A DNA stretch of 64,000 bases from Branchiostoma floridae (lineage: Eukaryota > Chordata > Leptocardii > Amphioxiformes > Branchiostomatidae), in NCBI RefSeq assembly GCF_000003815.2, contig NC_049993.1, positions 13,474,432-13,538,431 on the forward strand, given 5' to 3'. Below, in pieces: positions 48,474 to 59,209 of this stretch. Position numbers and translations under genes: made by a program. The notes under the pieces were generated by a model, which was not told where the DNA came from, did no database searches, and was given only the letters and a program-made list of their open reading frames with translations. Within the stretch, counting starts at the first letter, position 1, and every line of letters begins with the position of its first letter.

Positions 48474-49751
48474 ACTCACATCAAGGTTAGGGGTCCGGAA
48501 AACATAGGGGTGCGGGGTTTAAAATTAGACCAGACTAGGCGCCATTTATTTTTTCCGGAATAGCAAGAATCAGACTAACGAGCTAAAATTAGACTAGACA
48601 GTTTGTAGATGTGTTCTTTTGACAGGAAGTGCGTCATAATGGTATACAGTATCGTCCATTAAGTGAGTACGTGTGACGTGCATTTGTTTTCTTTTGTATA
48701 AACGTACTATAGGGGTACTTTTGGTATGGTTGTGTTTGTCTGTGTATCTCTGTATCGGTATGAAACTATTGATGGATAATGATATTTTACGTGTGGATAA
48801 ATTTTGGGAAAATGAAGGATTTTGGACCTCCTAGCGGCTTTACGTAGTACTGCAGCAGAACTTCTTATTTCTATATCTTCTGTAAATTCTCTGTGGCTTG
48901 TTACAGCTGTTTTTCAAATTTTTAACTGACAAACATTCTTGGCGTAACTGAAGAAGCCCAAATATTTGATAGTCTATGGAAATATTAATGACTCCATGAA
49001 AACATAGATACGTAAAAGTAGAAGATAGATACTCAAACGTACGATTGATAACCATCCACATATACATGTTGAATTGCCCATGCTCTACAATTTTGTGGTG
49101 TGCTATTGGTAAACACTGTGTCGATGATGTAGCTACAAATATTTGTACAGTTTGTAAATACATTTACACAAAATGTTTACGCACATTTGTATCTTTGCCA
49201 CCTAATTTACGTCATCTAAAACATACATTTTGGACGTTTGGAGGCTTTTAAAAGTTGGGGGTTATTAGGTTAGTCCGTAGTTGTGATGACCATTATATCA
49301 TAGAGTATATATCATTTACACGTTACGTCTCTTAAAATTTGTCATAGCTATACCAGCATGAACGTACAATTTGAATGTTTGCTAATTATCGAATGTTATC
49401 TATGGCATGGCAATGACCATGAAATGGCCCTGAAATTCTGTTTGGTACATAGCTACATTAGCCTGTAACAGCGTCACTATTTATCCCACTCTTTTCTTAC
49501 ATATTTTACACCAGAAAAATATTATTTACTTTTATGTGCCTTGCCTCATAGCGTTTCGTTACGTCATTGTTGTGTACAGAGTGCTCTGGGTTCGAGGTCG
49601 AGCAATGCACCCTGGGTAGCTACATCCGGGAAACAAGGATACACGTAATTATTTCATAGATACGCCAAGTGGCGTGATAAATGATGGTTTGTTTGCACAC
49701 GTGCTTTTTTTGCCTTGACACATTTTATTTCCTCCCCTACAATAAAGGGTT

Positions 49752-49979
49752 AATGCCCCGGCCCGAGGTGTATATGGTGAGATAATCCCTGNNNNNNNNN
49801 NNNNNNNNNNNNNNNNNNNNNNNNNNNNNNNNNNNNNNNNNNNNNNNNNNNNNNNNNNNNNNNNNNNNNNNNNNNNNNNNNNNNNNNNNNNACGAACGAG
49901 GTGGTTCATGATGAGGTGGTTATCTGCACCTGACCAGGGATTATCTCACCATATACACCGAGGATAAGGCGGGGCATTA
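49752..49979. mobile_element. Foldback element interrupted by a 100-N gap
   Basis: The left arm TAATGCCCCG...TATATGGTGAGATAATCCC and the right arm GGGATTATCTCACCATATA...CGGGGCATTA are inverted repeats. The interior visible after the gap contains GAGGTGGTTCATGATGAGGT. Confidence 0.65.
49792..49891. other. Assembly gap, exactly 100 N
   Basis: A 100-base N run is the conventional placeholder for a gap of unknown size. It sits inside an inverted repeat. Confidence 1.
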
Positions 49980-50310
49980 AAGTTATTATCATATAGCCTA
50001 CCCAAACTTGCAAATTCCTGTATGACGCATAGATCCCTTGGTACTATACGTGTGAATTCCTTTGTCGAATTTCTGAAAGTTCACATTTGGTGCATACATA
50101 TGTAAGGAGATTACAGATTGCATTTTGAAACCAAAATTTCCACAGAAAATATTCGAAACATTGCAGGCTTTTTAGAAAAACAAAACTCATTATCAATGTT
50201 AACAGAAGGAGCCATTCCCCCTTGCAGTCTGCTCCGGCATATGTTTTGCTCCTTTTTATTGGCCAATGCCTGCATATACCTTTCTTTCGAATTCGTTCCT
50301 TTTGATTGTC

Positions 50311-50381
50311 AAAATGAATTAACACCCGCACCGATGTTAATTCAAAATGAATTAACATCGGTGCGGGTGTTAATTCATTTT
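50311..50381. repeat. Perfect 34-bp inverted repeat with a 3-base loop
   Basis: The left arm is 50311-50344 and the right arm 50348-50381, exact reverse complements containing GCACCGATGTTAATTC and its mirror, with loop AAA. A second near-palindrome, AATTAACACCACTGGTGTTA, follows at about 50393. Confidence 0.9.
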
Positions 50382-50867
50382 AATTCAAAATGAATTAACA
50401 CCACTGGTGTTAATTTGCACCTGCCTGGCCGGAATCGAAGTGTTACGGCGTCATAACCAACGTGGAACGGGGCCTTCTGATTGGTCCGCGGCGCCTGGCT
50501 ATATGATAATATTCATTTAGCAATATGTAGGTCATATTATTGACTACCGTGGTATGCTTTTAACTACTGGCACGGATGTCCTCAGTTTGATTCTAGTAGT
50601 GGTTGGTCACTATTTCCCAAATACCATTAGACTTATCACGAAATAAACAGACACCGGTTGTGCTAAATATTTACCCCCAACAAAGGATGGATTATTATAT
50701 ATATTTGCAAGGTTTTAAAAGCGGATAGGTGTATCGACAGAAGAAGAGGAGTCACTAGAACGCGTTAGAATTTTACGAAAAAGATGAATTAAAGATTAGC
50801 CTTGTTATATTTCAATCCATTCACAGTATCAGGATTGAAATACATTGTTGTTTGTCGTGTTTCTTTT

Positions 50868-50922
50868 CTCCTTCTTATTCTCCTTCCTCTTCTTCTTCTC
50901 CTCCTCCTTCTTCTTCTCCTTA
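50868..50922. repeat. Pyrimidine-rich (TTC/TCC)n microsatellite
   Basis: About 55 bases of CTTCTT and CTCCTCC units. The Arg-rich - strand frame over it is an artefact of this composition. Confidence 0.85.
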
Positions 50923-51345
50923 GCACTAGGAATGAAAAATGAGCTACATAGACCGGTCTATTTTGCATAGATAAGGGTGTTCCGGAAGAACCCATTTTTG
51001 TATCGGGGGAGGGGGTCATTTTTTAGATGTGGAGTGGAATAATGTTAGGGTAATGTCTGCTGAAGGTTGATATGAAACAGTACATTTCTGCACTGGGATT
51101 GGGATGGATTGAAATATGCTGTATTTGCTCAGGAGCAAATGTCGGCCTCTCTAGTTCCTTGTTATTTCCTATCACAGCCTTTCATGTCCTGAGCGGAAGG
51201 TGCAAACACTTTATCCCCGTAGCCTCAGCTACTTCAGGCGAGGCGCCCCCCTGCCCATCTTCCAAGTACCTCTCTTGCCACAGACCCAAAAAAGCCATAC
51301 ATACATTGAATAACTACCCAACAACAGTCGTTCGTATTTTACGTT

Positions 51346-51351
51346 TTTATT
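51346..51351 (-). terminator. Polyadenylation signal of lipase 6
   Basis: AATAAA on the - strand, 69 bases beyond the lipase 6 stop codon. Confidence 0.5.
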
Positions 51352-51419
51352 GTCTGTGTTATAGAAGATATAGACGATACATTAAAATGTTATAGTGTTG
51401 CTGCTCCGACCTCCGCTCC

Positions 51420-54400
51420 TCAGCAGTTGCCAAAATTCGTGAAGGTCTTAGAGGATCCTGGCTCGATGTCATAGTCACCGCAGTGAGATAGACTGTGGAA
51501 CATGAACGTTGAGTACATGTTTGATACAAAGAATGAAGATACATACAATATTACCCCCCCCCCCCCACACACACACACACAAAATAAAACGTCTTATTTC
51601 TAACACAAGTTTTTTAGCATTGGATAAGGATGAAAGCGTTGTGCGGTCGCCGAAATCAGCGACATCTTGATTTGAAAGCATTGCGTTCTCTGCATCAGAT
51701 ACACGAAGTATGAGTAAACATTCTGTTGCTAGACTAGTGTTTCTGTCATCAGTGAAAGCCGCGGGTACGTTGTCAAATTGTTCAGGTACAGTTACACAGG
51801 CGCGGTACAGGTACTAGGTGCAGGCACGATACAGGTTCAGGTACAGGTACAGTGGAAGCCACGTCGGATAAACGTACACTTCGGTCAATTGCATGGAATC
51901 CCCAAATCCCGTGGCGGTACGGTCCAACAGGGTAACTTTATATTATCACACACGCCGGATAATTGCACGGAATTCGCTGGCAAATTGCGTGTGCAATTAA
52001 GAGGCTTCCACTGTACAGGTAAAGGTGATACAGAAACGTACCTGTGGCTAAATGTACACACAGAGATAGTTACTCAGTATGTAGTAGCAATACGTGATGC
52101 AGGTGTAGGTTTAGATGTGTTTACTCACGTGACTCCGGTGTTGGACTGTATGTCTATCCGGTTGATTTTGAGATCACCATGCCATGACCAGAAGCGGTAG
52201 ATCTCGGAAGCCCTGAACTTGAGTCGCAGTTCCCTCACGGTACCCACACCGGCTCTGGACATGAACAGGCCCCCGTAGGTGCGGTCGTCTTCGAACGACT
52301 GACTATTAGAACTGTGGATGATAAAGAACGTGGTGTATCATACATACTTGAGGGATTCGCTATAACAATTGCAATCGTTCTAACAACATATCTGTGAAAA
52401 ATCAAACCCCCCATATAATTCTACACGACCAGAACAATTCAGTCAACAGCCGTTCTTCCGTTCTTGTAAAGTTCTTCCGTTTCCACTGGATAACACTGCA
52501 TGCTGAGAGGACGCGGGGCATTATGGGTAACTCAAGGTCAAACAGCATCATTACGATGACAAGTTGACAACACACAAATTTAGGTGCAGCACATTTGAGA
52601 TGGTGATGATGTTGTTCGCTATCTGAGCTACCCATAGTGTTTTGCGTCTCCCAGCATGCAACGGGATCCATAAAAAGGTCGGTTATCTTAGCAGGTGCCA
52701 TTTCTTGCATTTAAATTTATGACAACATTGCCCTCATTTTTCACTTAACAACTTTGTGCTGACCTGAACAGATTGGTTTTGTCTGTGGAGGCGTCCGTAC
52801 CAACAATGGTGGCCTCTACTTGGCCTCTCGTTGTCCTGGCATATCTCCTAGTTTTGAAGGATACCTTAAACTCAGTGCCTGTGAGAGAAAAATACCAGTT
52901 ATAGTTATGGTACTGAAAGCAAAGTCCGGCCGAGCTTACGCTTGAAGAAAATATTCGAATCTGACTTGACGCTAGTTCACCTTCATCCGTGGGGTTACCT
53001 ATATCCGTTGTCTTAAAAGTCTTAAAAAAGGGTATCAAGGGGTATCAAATCTACTGAGATAGTTTCAGACTGTAGTATTTCAAAATATTGCAATATTTCA
53101 AAATATTGCAGTCTGAACCACGGCCTGACGACTATTTTTAAAGACAACGGATATAGATTATCCCATGAATAAAGGTGAACTAGCGTTATATGTTACGTTA
53201 AGAAAATAACAGTTATTTCAAATAAATTGTGAAGCTAAAACGTTATCAGTTACCGCAGAATGACCCGTCGCCGAAGGTTGAGGTGAACATGGCGCCTTGA
53301 GCACTCGGGTCGACGTTATAGCCCATCACGGCGTAGCTGCCGTCGCTGTTGTCCCAGCATTCCCCATCCTCGTACTTGTTGTAGCTGTCACAGCGATGTG
53401 CCACGAATGAGCACGGACTGTTGATGGACTCAATCCAGTAGTCCAAGGCTCTGTGGTGGCTGCAACCTGCCCCGTCGACAAGTCCACTGACATCTGTATT
53501 TGAAAAAATAACGGTTAACACTTGTCAATATTGAACGTGTTTTTCCAGCATCCTAAATGTAGCATATTAATCACTTTTAAAAACGGGGCATAACCTACGC
53601 CATTCTACGTCATCAACATGGCGTCGGGGCACTGACCATCGAGTGCCGGAGTGCAACGATTTCCTTGTCTAACGTCTTTCAGTGAGGTCAGTGTATGACC
53701 AATAAGAATGAGCGTTAGAAAATCCACTGCCGCCAGTTTGATTACGTAGGCTGTACTTGTAACATGGCCATGCAAGCAGAGGTAGACCACGCAAAACATA
53801 TGCACAAATTTGTGATAATTCTGGCTGCTCGGCTGAAGAACTGCCCCAGGCTATGAAGGATACGGAAGGATGGAGGAAGAGAGTCATGTCCATAGGTGCA
53901 ACCAGCACGCCCGGATGATGATGATGAGGAGGTTGTACTTGTAACGGAAAAAAATGTTTAAAAAAAAATAGAGACTTGAACTTACCAAAGGTGCCTGCAA
54001 CTAAACTAGATAGGGTCTCAGTCACAGCATCCGGACAGTCTGGCTGCCTGGCCCCTCCGTTAGGGTAGAAGTCCACGTCGCCGACCGGCGTCGCCATGCC
54101 GAAGGCCACGTTCAAGGAGGGGGCATCGGTGTGGATGACGTCAACAAAGGTGGCGGCATTTGAGTTCAGACGAACCGCCGGATCCGCAAGTTCAAACATT
54201 GGTCCAGCTGGGTCCAAACCTAGAAAGCAAGCATAGAGATGGTACACACAATGTCATTCCCTGTCATCCTTACCCTATCAGATCCATGCCATATAACCAT
54301 ACTTGAATCTGACGGATATGATTAAAAGCTGCCCCCCCCCCCCCCCGTGAGGCGTCGCCAAGAACTTAACCGTGCCCGTTATCCTGGACAGTCCAGGTAA

Positions 54401-57400
54401 CATGTCTCCGAGCTCCCCGGATAAGGCTAGGGTCACAATTGGCCCGGTGCCCGTCAGGGATGTAGCCCCGGCCGGGCTCTGAAGTCGGGCGGACACCGGC
54501 TGTTTACCGGCTGTCGTGTTCACAATCAAACGTTGCCTTTACGCTGCCCCGTGGGGGTCCCGGGGTGTTCCGGCGGGCACCCCGTCATTTTTCTTTAAAA
54601 AATTTCCACCTTCCTAGGTTCGTCTCCGGCAGACACCCGTCAGATGTTCTGACGGTGTCCTGTAGTCACCTCTGCGGGGTCTGACAGGGTAACGTTTGTC
54701 CCTCACAGCCCGGTGGGGCAGTGAGGGTCTCTGCCGCATGCCCTGCGAACAACGGCAGGGAACCAGGCAGGCTCCTGGTGGGCACTCGTCATATTCAAGG
54801 GGTATAAAAACAAGCATTGCCTGCATTCAATTAAGGTAGTACATCACTGAACTTGGAGTACTGGTGCGGTACGTCGGGGTGCGTTCACTGCGGCACGGTT
54901 GTTTTCGCCAACTTTTCCTCGCACTCGCACTAACGTGCGGCACTGTTACGTTTCTAAACTAAATGAACATGTTATATATAATTTTTAATGTCGGCGGATG
55001 ACTTGCCAAACTGTTGAGGCCTATATTTTTATATTTGTAAAACGAAAAAAAAAGGCTTATGGGTCCGAATGACTGCAAGTTTGGCGTTCCGTCGGCCAAT
55101 TGCAGAGGAAACGTCCTTCTTCAGCCAAACATCTTTTTTCAGCTTGTTTCTGTAGTCTGGGGTTGTAATATCGTAAAAAGCATAGTAGCTTTCTATGAAG
55201 GAGGCTATCTGTTCGTCCTGTTTCTCAGTGATGCAGGCTATTGTGTGGTCTGTTGTGTGGTGTGTCGTCCTATCCCCCTCAGCTGTTGCCCTTGTCTGCA
55301 GAAGTTTGGCTGTTGCTGAATTCTTCCGCCTGCCTAGTGGGCTAAGGGCTGTTTCCCCTTGTCTTCTCCTTTCCCTTGGTATAGCGCTATGCACTTGACT
55401 CCACTGTAATACGCGTAAGAACTGCACTGCGATACGTGTAAGTTCACGGCTTTTGTCCTTTCACGTGATCTGTGACGTCACATATTTGACCCGATGTTAC
55501 GAATTACACACTTTTATTCTGTAAACCTGGTCTTTGACGTAACGAATTTATTCCGACAGACTGCCGGCAACCGGAGGGGTCCCTCTCGGTGTTGTCACGA
55601 TTAGGTCGCGGGGTGGTTGTACGAGCGGGTCCCTGGTTCATTTTAAGTCAGACTTAAATTGAACCAGGGTCCCGGCCGGGCCTCAAAATGCCCCGGCAGC
55701 CGCGAGGTGTCCCACAGGGCAACGCAGGGGTCACGCCCGAAAGTGCAAAAAAAACAGCCCGTGAACTGCCCGGCAGGGCCCCTTTTTCCAATTGTGACCT
55801 AAGCCTAAGCAATGTTACCGTACTTCAACCTGGTGGACATGATAAAGACCTCCGTTCCTGAGGTGTCGCCAAAAATTCAACCTTCCTGACGAGCTCTAGT
55901 AGCCTTAAGCCTGGCGGATCTGATTGAAGCTCTGCCCCTGAGGTGTCGCCAAAAACCGCACCGTACCTGTAATCCTTGCCAGCCCGGGTAGCCTCTTTCC
56001 AGCCTCCCCGGCCAGATGCGCACCCAGACTGTAGCCTATGAGGTGGAACTGATCCAGGCTAACTCCCGTTTGGTCCACCATGAAGGTGATAAGTTTGGCG
56101 AGCTGAGCTCCGACCACCCGGATGTTGGAGGCCGCAGCGGCGTAGTCGGGATACTGGACACCCTTGGACCAGTCCACAATGATGTAATTGACATCGTCCT
56201 ACAAAAGAAAGAATTCTACATGTGTGAAATGTTATACAAAAAACATAGGTCCTTTTCATTTGAAAACTACAAAACAACCTTTGTAAATATAGTGGCCACT
56301 GTTACATGACGAACATCTCTACTGACCTCAAAGCAGATGTTTTACGTTATCCTAGCCGTTCCTTTCTTATTACGAAACTTGCCATGTCGTAGCTTTGGAA
56401 AACACAGCAATTTTGCCTCCTGATATCTGCTTGGAGATAACATGTCTGCTATTGATAGTAGTTGTGTGTGTTTTTAACCTTCTGAATCGTTTCCGCCATG
56501 GCCTGTCCGACTTCTGAACTAAACACGTCTGCGATCCCCTTGGCGCTAGTGAAGCCATGGATCCACACTTTGACGGGCTTCTCAAATTTGAAGGAGGACA
56601 GTTGAAGGGTGGACGGGCTGTCGAAGTCCAACAGCTGTTGATACAAAATATGTACAATGTTTAATAAGGATGTCACTGTAGCTTAACAGACTCACAGTTG
56701 AACTCCATCACTTTTCCACAAGGGAGTCCCGCCAGGCAGCTTTCGGGAACGAAAATTGTGATATAAAAGACACCAAAATACACAAGACGTAAAGAGAGTA
56801 GTCTTGGGCATCATTTGTGTATGCTCTTACGTATACATTTCTTTTTGTTTTCGTTTCCACAAACAGCCCGACCGGGCACAGGTTTGGAAATGTGACGTTA
56901 GCCTTAGTTGGTAACTGGGAGACCCCGGTTCAAATCCTCGGTAGGGCATCTCGGTTAGGGCTGCGCCATCAGAAGTGACACAAAATGGGGGTCCTGTGTT
57001 TGAGGAGGTGCCCCAAGCACAAGGGCTAGCAACACCTTCCTGTAAATATATACCCTGTTGAACTGAAACAGAAGGAAACTTGCTGACCACACATGCCACT
57101 AGGCACTACAAGGCGATAACAACTACAGTCAATGTTTAACATACAGATATACGATTATCCGAACCATTATCAATCGATTTCATGTGATATAAACTTGTAG
57201 CCTGCTTATCTGGGGGGAATTATAACTATACTCACATATCTGTTGAGTCAATATTTGTACACGTAAGTTGGTATCTCAATACTTGTTTCATCAACATCTA
57301 TGCAATAGAAAAGGCTTGTACAGCACCTATGTGGCCTATGGACTGTAGAATCGGAGCTAGGCGCCGCCATTTGATGTGGGAAGGACTCTAATTATAACTT

Positions 57401-58179
57401 CGATTGGAAATCACATGTTATAACGAAGTGTAGAGGGTATCATTTTTTGTGTCTGTTAAGAGTTGATAGATATGCAAACCTGTCTGCCGGCTAACATGGC
57501 ATTGCTGCGGCTGAAGAGGTAAAACTTGGTGTCCAGTTGGTCAGGGGAGGCCGGCAGTTTCCCCGTGTTGGTGTAGGGGCCTTCGCCGGAGAAGCAACCC
57601 AAATCTCCGTAACACACCTCGTTAGCGTCCTGGGCTAGAAATGATAAGCAAGGAAAAAGATAAAATGTAAATGTCTTGTCACTATTGAGACGAAAAAGCA
57701 GATGCTTTTTCAAGTAGCTTGCGGTAGTGCGATGTAGTTTCGGTACGGTTCGCACTTTAGCCAAGTGTGTTCATTTACGTGCAGAGTTTGGCGAAGAGGC
57801 TTATGTCTGAAGACCCCTCGTGCACGATGCCGGCGACGTACTTTATCGTCATCATTTGAAATTAATTGTGACGCAAAGTGTCTTAAACAATCGAACTAGC
57901 AAGGCTTATGTAGAAAAAAACATCAAAAGACTACAACGTTTGCTGGCCGAACAATATAGTAAAAGTACTCTACTCTATCTCTGAAGATTTACTATGGCAG
58001 AACATTTTCTACAAAGTTTGTCTCTTCTTTATCCCTTATCAAAGAACAAAGAAACAAGAGCTCAAACATGATATCTTTTACAAAACTTAACTAAGAGTTT
58101 TCTTATGAAATAACTGCATCTTACCGGTCGTATGCATCAAAAACACCGCAAACGCTGATACGATAGACCAAAGAGCCAT
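51420..58179 (-). CDS. Lipase 6: divergent secreted pancreatic lipase-like enzyme, 9 exons
   Basis: Exons in transcript order: 58125-58179, 57480-57634, 56479-56634, 55967-56198, 53986-54219, 53254-53493, 52764-52878, 52129-52311, 51420-51492; 480 residues. The signal peptide is [16 protein letters not shown], followed by CYGDLGCF. The triad is Ser179, Asp202 (GLDPAGP) and His290 ([11 protein letters not shown]). The nucleophile elbow reads G-Y-S-L-G, not the usual G-H-S-L-G; it still fits GxSxG, so catalysis is not excluded. In the Cys-rich segment after the His, the pair equivalent to human Cys299-Cys304 is replaced by Asn326 and Tyr331. It has no N-terminal extension, but shares the fused exon 6 and exon phases with lipases 4 and 5. 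The PLAT domain spans about 358-480, with SHCG where relatives have (R/S)FCG or similar. Exon 8 assumes the acceptor at 52312. Confidence 0.87.
52498..52660. mobile_element. MITE-like element, relative of 26569-26737, lipase 6 intron 7
   Basis: The left arm reads GCATGCTGAGAGGACGC and then ATTATGGGTAACTC. The right arm is GAGCTACCCATAGT, then GCGTCTCCCAGCATGC. Confidence 0.6.
52970..53185. mobile_element. Foldback element in lipase 6 intron 6
   Basis: The left arm CGCTAGTTCACCTT...TATATCCGTTGTCTTAAA and the right arm TTTAAAGACAACGGATATA...AAGGTGAACTAGCG are inverted repeats. The centre carries TTTCAAAATATTGCA twice. Confidence 0.65.
54365..54425 (-). pseudogene. Decayed duplicate of the lipase 6 exon 4 3' end
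   Basis: On the - strand this segment reads ...LPGLSRITG, matching [10 protein letters not shown] at the end of exon 4. It is followed by the same intronic stretch (TTCTTGGCGACGCCTCA) that follows the real exon. The nucleophile region is absent and the upstream sequence is unrelated, so it is a fragment left in intron 4. Confidence 0.6.
55083..55217 (-). pseudogene. MADF-like domain fragment in lipase 6 intron 4
   Basis: A - strand frame (55029-55427) contains [11 protein letters not shown] and [11 protein letters not shown] at residues 77-101. This resembles the MADF DNA-binding domain often carried by the second protein of PIF/Harbinger transposons. No transposase is seen nearby, so it may be a transposon relic. 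The match is by eye only. Confidence 0.35.
55628..55674. repeat. Palindrome in lipase 6 intron 4
   Basis: GGGTCCCTGGTTCATTTTAA and TTAAATTGAACCAGGGTCCC form inverted arms around GTCAGAC. A diverged relative lies near 24110-24160 (GGGTCCCTGG...CTCGGGACC). Confidence 0.65.
55830..55966 (-). repeat. Two copies of the TTTTTGGCGACRCCTCAGG intronic element next to lipase 6 exon 4
   Basis: On the - strand the motif TTTTTGGCGACACCTCAGG occurs at about 55937-55955 and 55864-55882, each followed by a purine-rich block and an ATC(A/C)GATCCGCCAGG-like block. The same motif sits in the homologous introns of lipases 4 (about 28315-28340) and 5 (about 45850-45870). Confidence 0.7.
56715..56885. repeat. Dispersed element with CCGGGC ends, relative of 36715-36885
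   Basis: It shares CAGCTTTCGGGAACGAAAA, AAAAGACACCAAAATACAC and GCCCGACCGGGC with the other copy, in lipase 6 intron 2. Confidence 0.5.
56895..57075 (+). repeat. tRNA-derived SINE in lipase 6 intron 2
   Basis: A box-A-like TTAGTTGGTAACTGGG is followed by a clear box B (CCGGTTCAAATCC) and a body with GGGCATCTCGGTTAGGG and CAAGCACAAGGGCTAGC. There is no intact tRNA acceptor stem, so it is a SINE. Confidence 0.6.
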
Positions 58180-58244
58180 GGCGGGAGAGTCGTCTGCGTA
58201 GAGATGTGAAAAAAGATGTGGACAGTTTTTCTCTCTTATCGAAG

Positions 58245-58252
58245 TTATAAAG
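58245..58252 (-). promoter_or_regulatory. TATA-like box of lipase 6
   Basis: CTTTATAA on the - strand about 66 bases upstream of the ATG at 58179. Confidence 0.45.
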
Positions 58253-58768
58253 CTAGCAATGGGGCCATTGTACAGATAGCGTTGCGCAACGTGTTTGTAG
58301 AAGACTTTTAATTGGCCAATCGATGATTTATGCGATATGTTCATAAGTGATACGCGTGTTTAGCCGTGTGAGTCTTTGTATCTACTAAGATTCCACGTGT
58401 TTTTGTAGGTTCGGTGTATCTATTAGGGTTATGGAGGTCGTTGACTTTTCGTCCTCCATTTGTAAGCTAGACAACACCGTGAATGTTACCTAACATCCGT
58501 TCGAATGGACGGTGCAAGGGTAGTTCATTAACCTCTGTAAGAAGCGACATTGAGGCAATCGGGAATGGCAGACATCGACCCCTTACCCATATGCCATCGT
58601 GGCCCGTCTGGACCCACACTCGGACAAAGCTAGCAGCATTGAGCTCGAGGACGTAATTACAAACTGGATTAGACTACAATGATGTAGTTGACACTGTCCT
58701 ATTAAAATATACATATGAAAGAATCGGCGATTACTACCGGTAGCTATAGAGATCACGAGCATGAACCC

Positions 58769-58972
58769 AGTGCAATACTATAGGCGATTCTACCAGTACA
58801 ATCTGCAATTCTACCAGCAGCACAGTCTGCAATTATTCTACAAGCACAATCGGCTATTCTGTAGTACCAGTACAATCTGCAATTCTACCAGTACAATCGA
58901 CAATACCAGCACAATATGGGCTATCAGTACAACCTGCAATTCTACCAGCACAATCGGCGATTCTATCAGTAG
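58769..58972. repeat. Degenerate minisatellite of CAGTACAATCTGCAATTCTAC units
   Basis: Eight or nine imperfect units of about 22-26 bases alternate between AATCTGCAATTCTACCAG and AATCGGCGATTCTA forms. The 74-codon + frame over it is just this repeat. Confidence 0.75.
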
Positions 58973-59209
58973 AGATCGCACTTGAAGTCTCTGTCGACAG
59001 ATACCCTAACGGTGACCTATAATCGGAAGAATCAGTGATTCTCTTGCCTTACAAAATCAACATTAGGCAAATATCGGTATATACACGTGACAAAAGTCAT
59101 TACTTTGTGGTTCTACTCTAGTTCCACTGTTTCCTGTGATACTGTTGTTTTCAGTGATTTCATGAATTGGAATGTAATAGAATTTATTGAGGTGATCCTT
59201 GTGGCGTCG

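Larger units (their letters stand above)
48422..51419. other. Spacer between lipases 5 and 6
   Basis: It contains a foldback element around a 100-N gap (49752-49979), a perfect hairpin (50311-50381), a (TTC/TCC)n stretch at 50868-50922 and the lipase 6 poly(A) signal. The frames at 48840-49163 and 50044-50393 show no motif or splice context. No gene is seen. Confidence 0.5.

Noticed and set aside
50789-51019. Arg-rich - strand peptide
   Set aside because: Created by the (TTC/TCC)n microsatellite.
56900-56950. Functional tRNA gene
   Set aside because: Good B box only; no acceptor stem and SINE body downstream.
51420-58179. Lipase 6 as a pseudogene because of G-Y-S-L-G
   Set aside because: All nine exons are open, in phase, and keep Ser, Asp and His; GxSxG is preserved.
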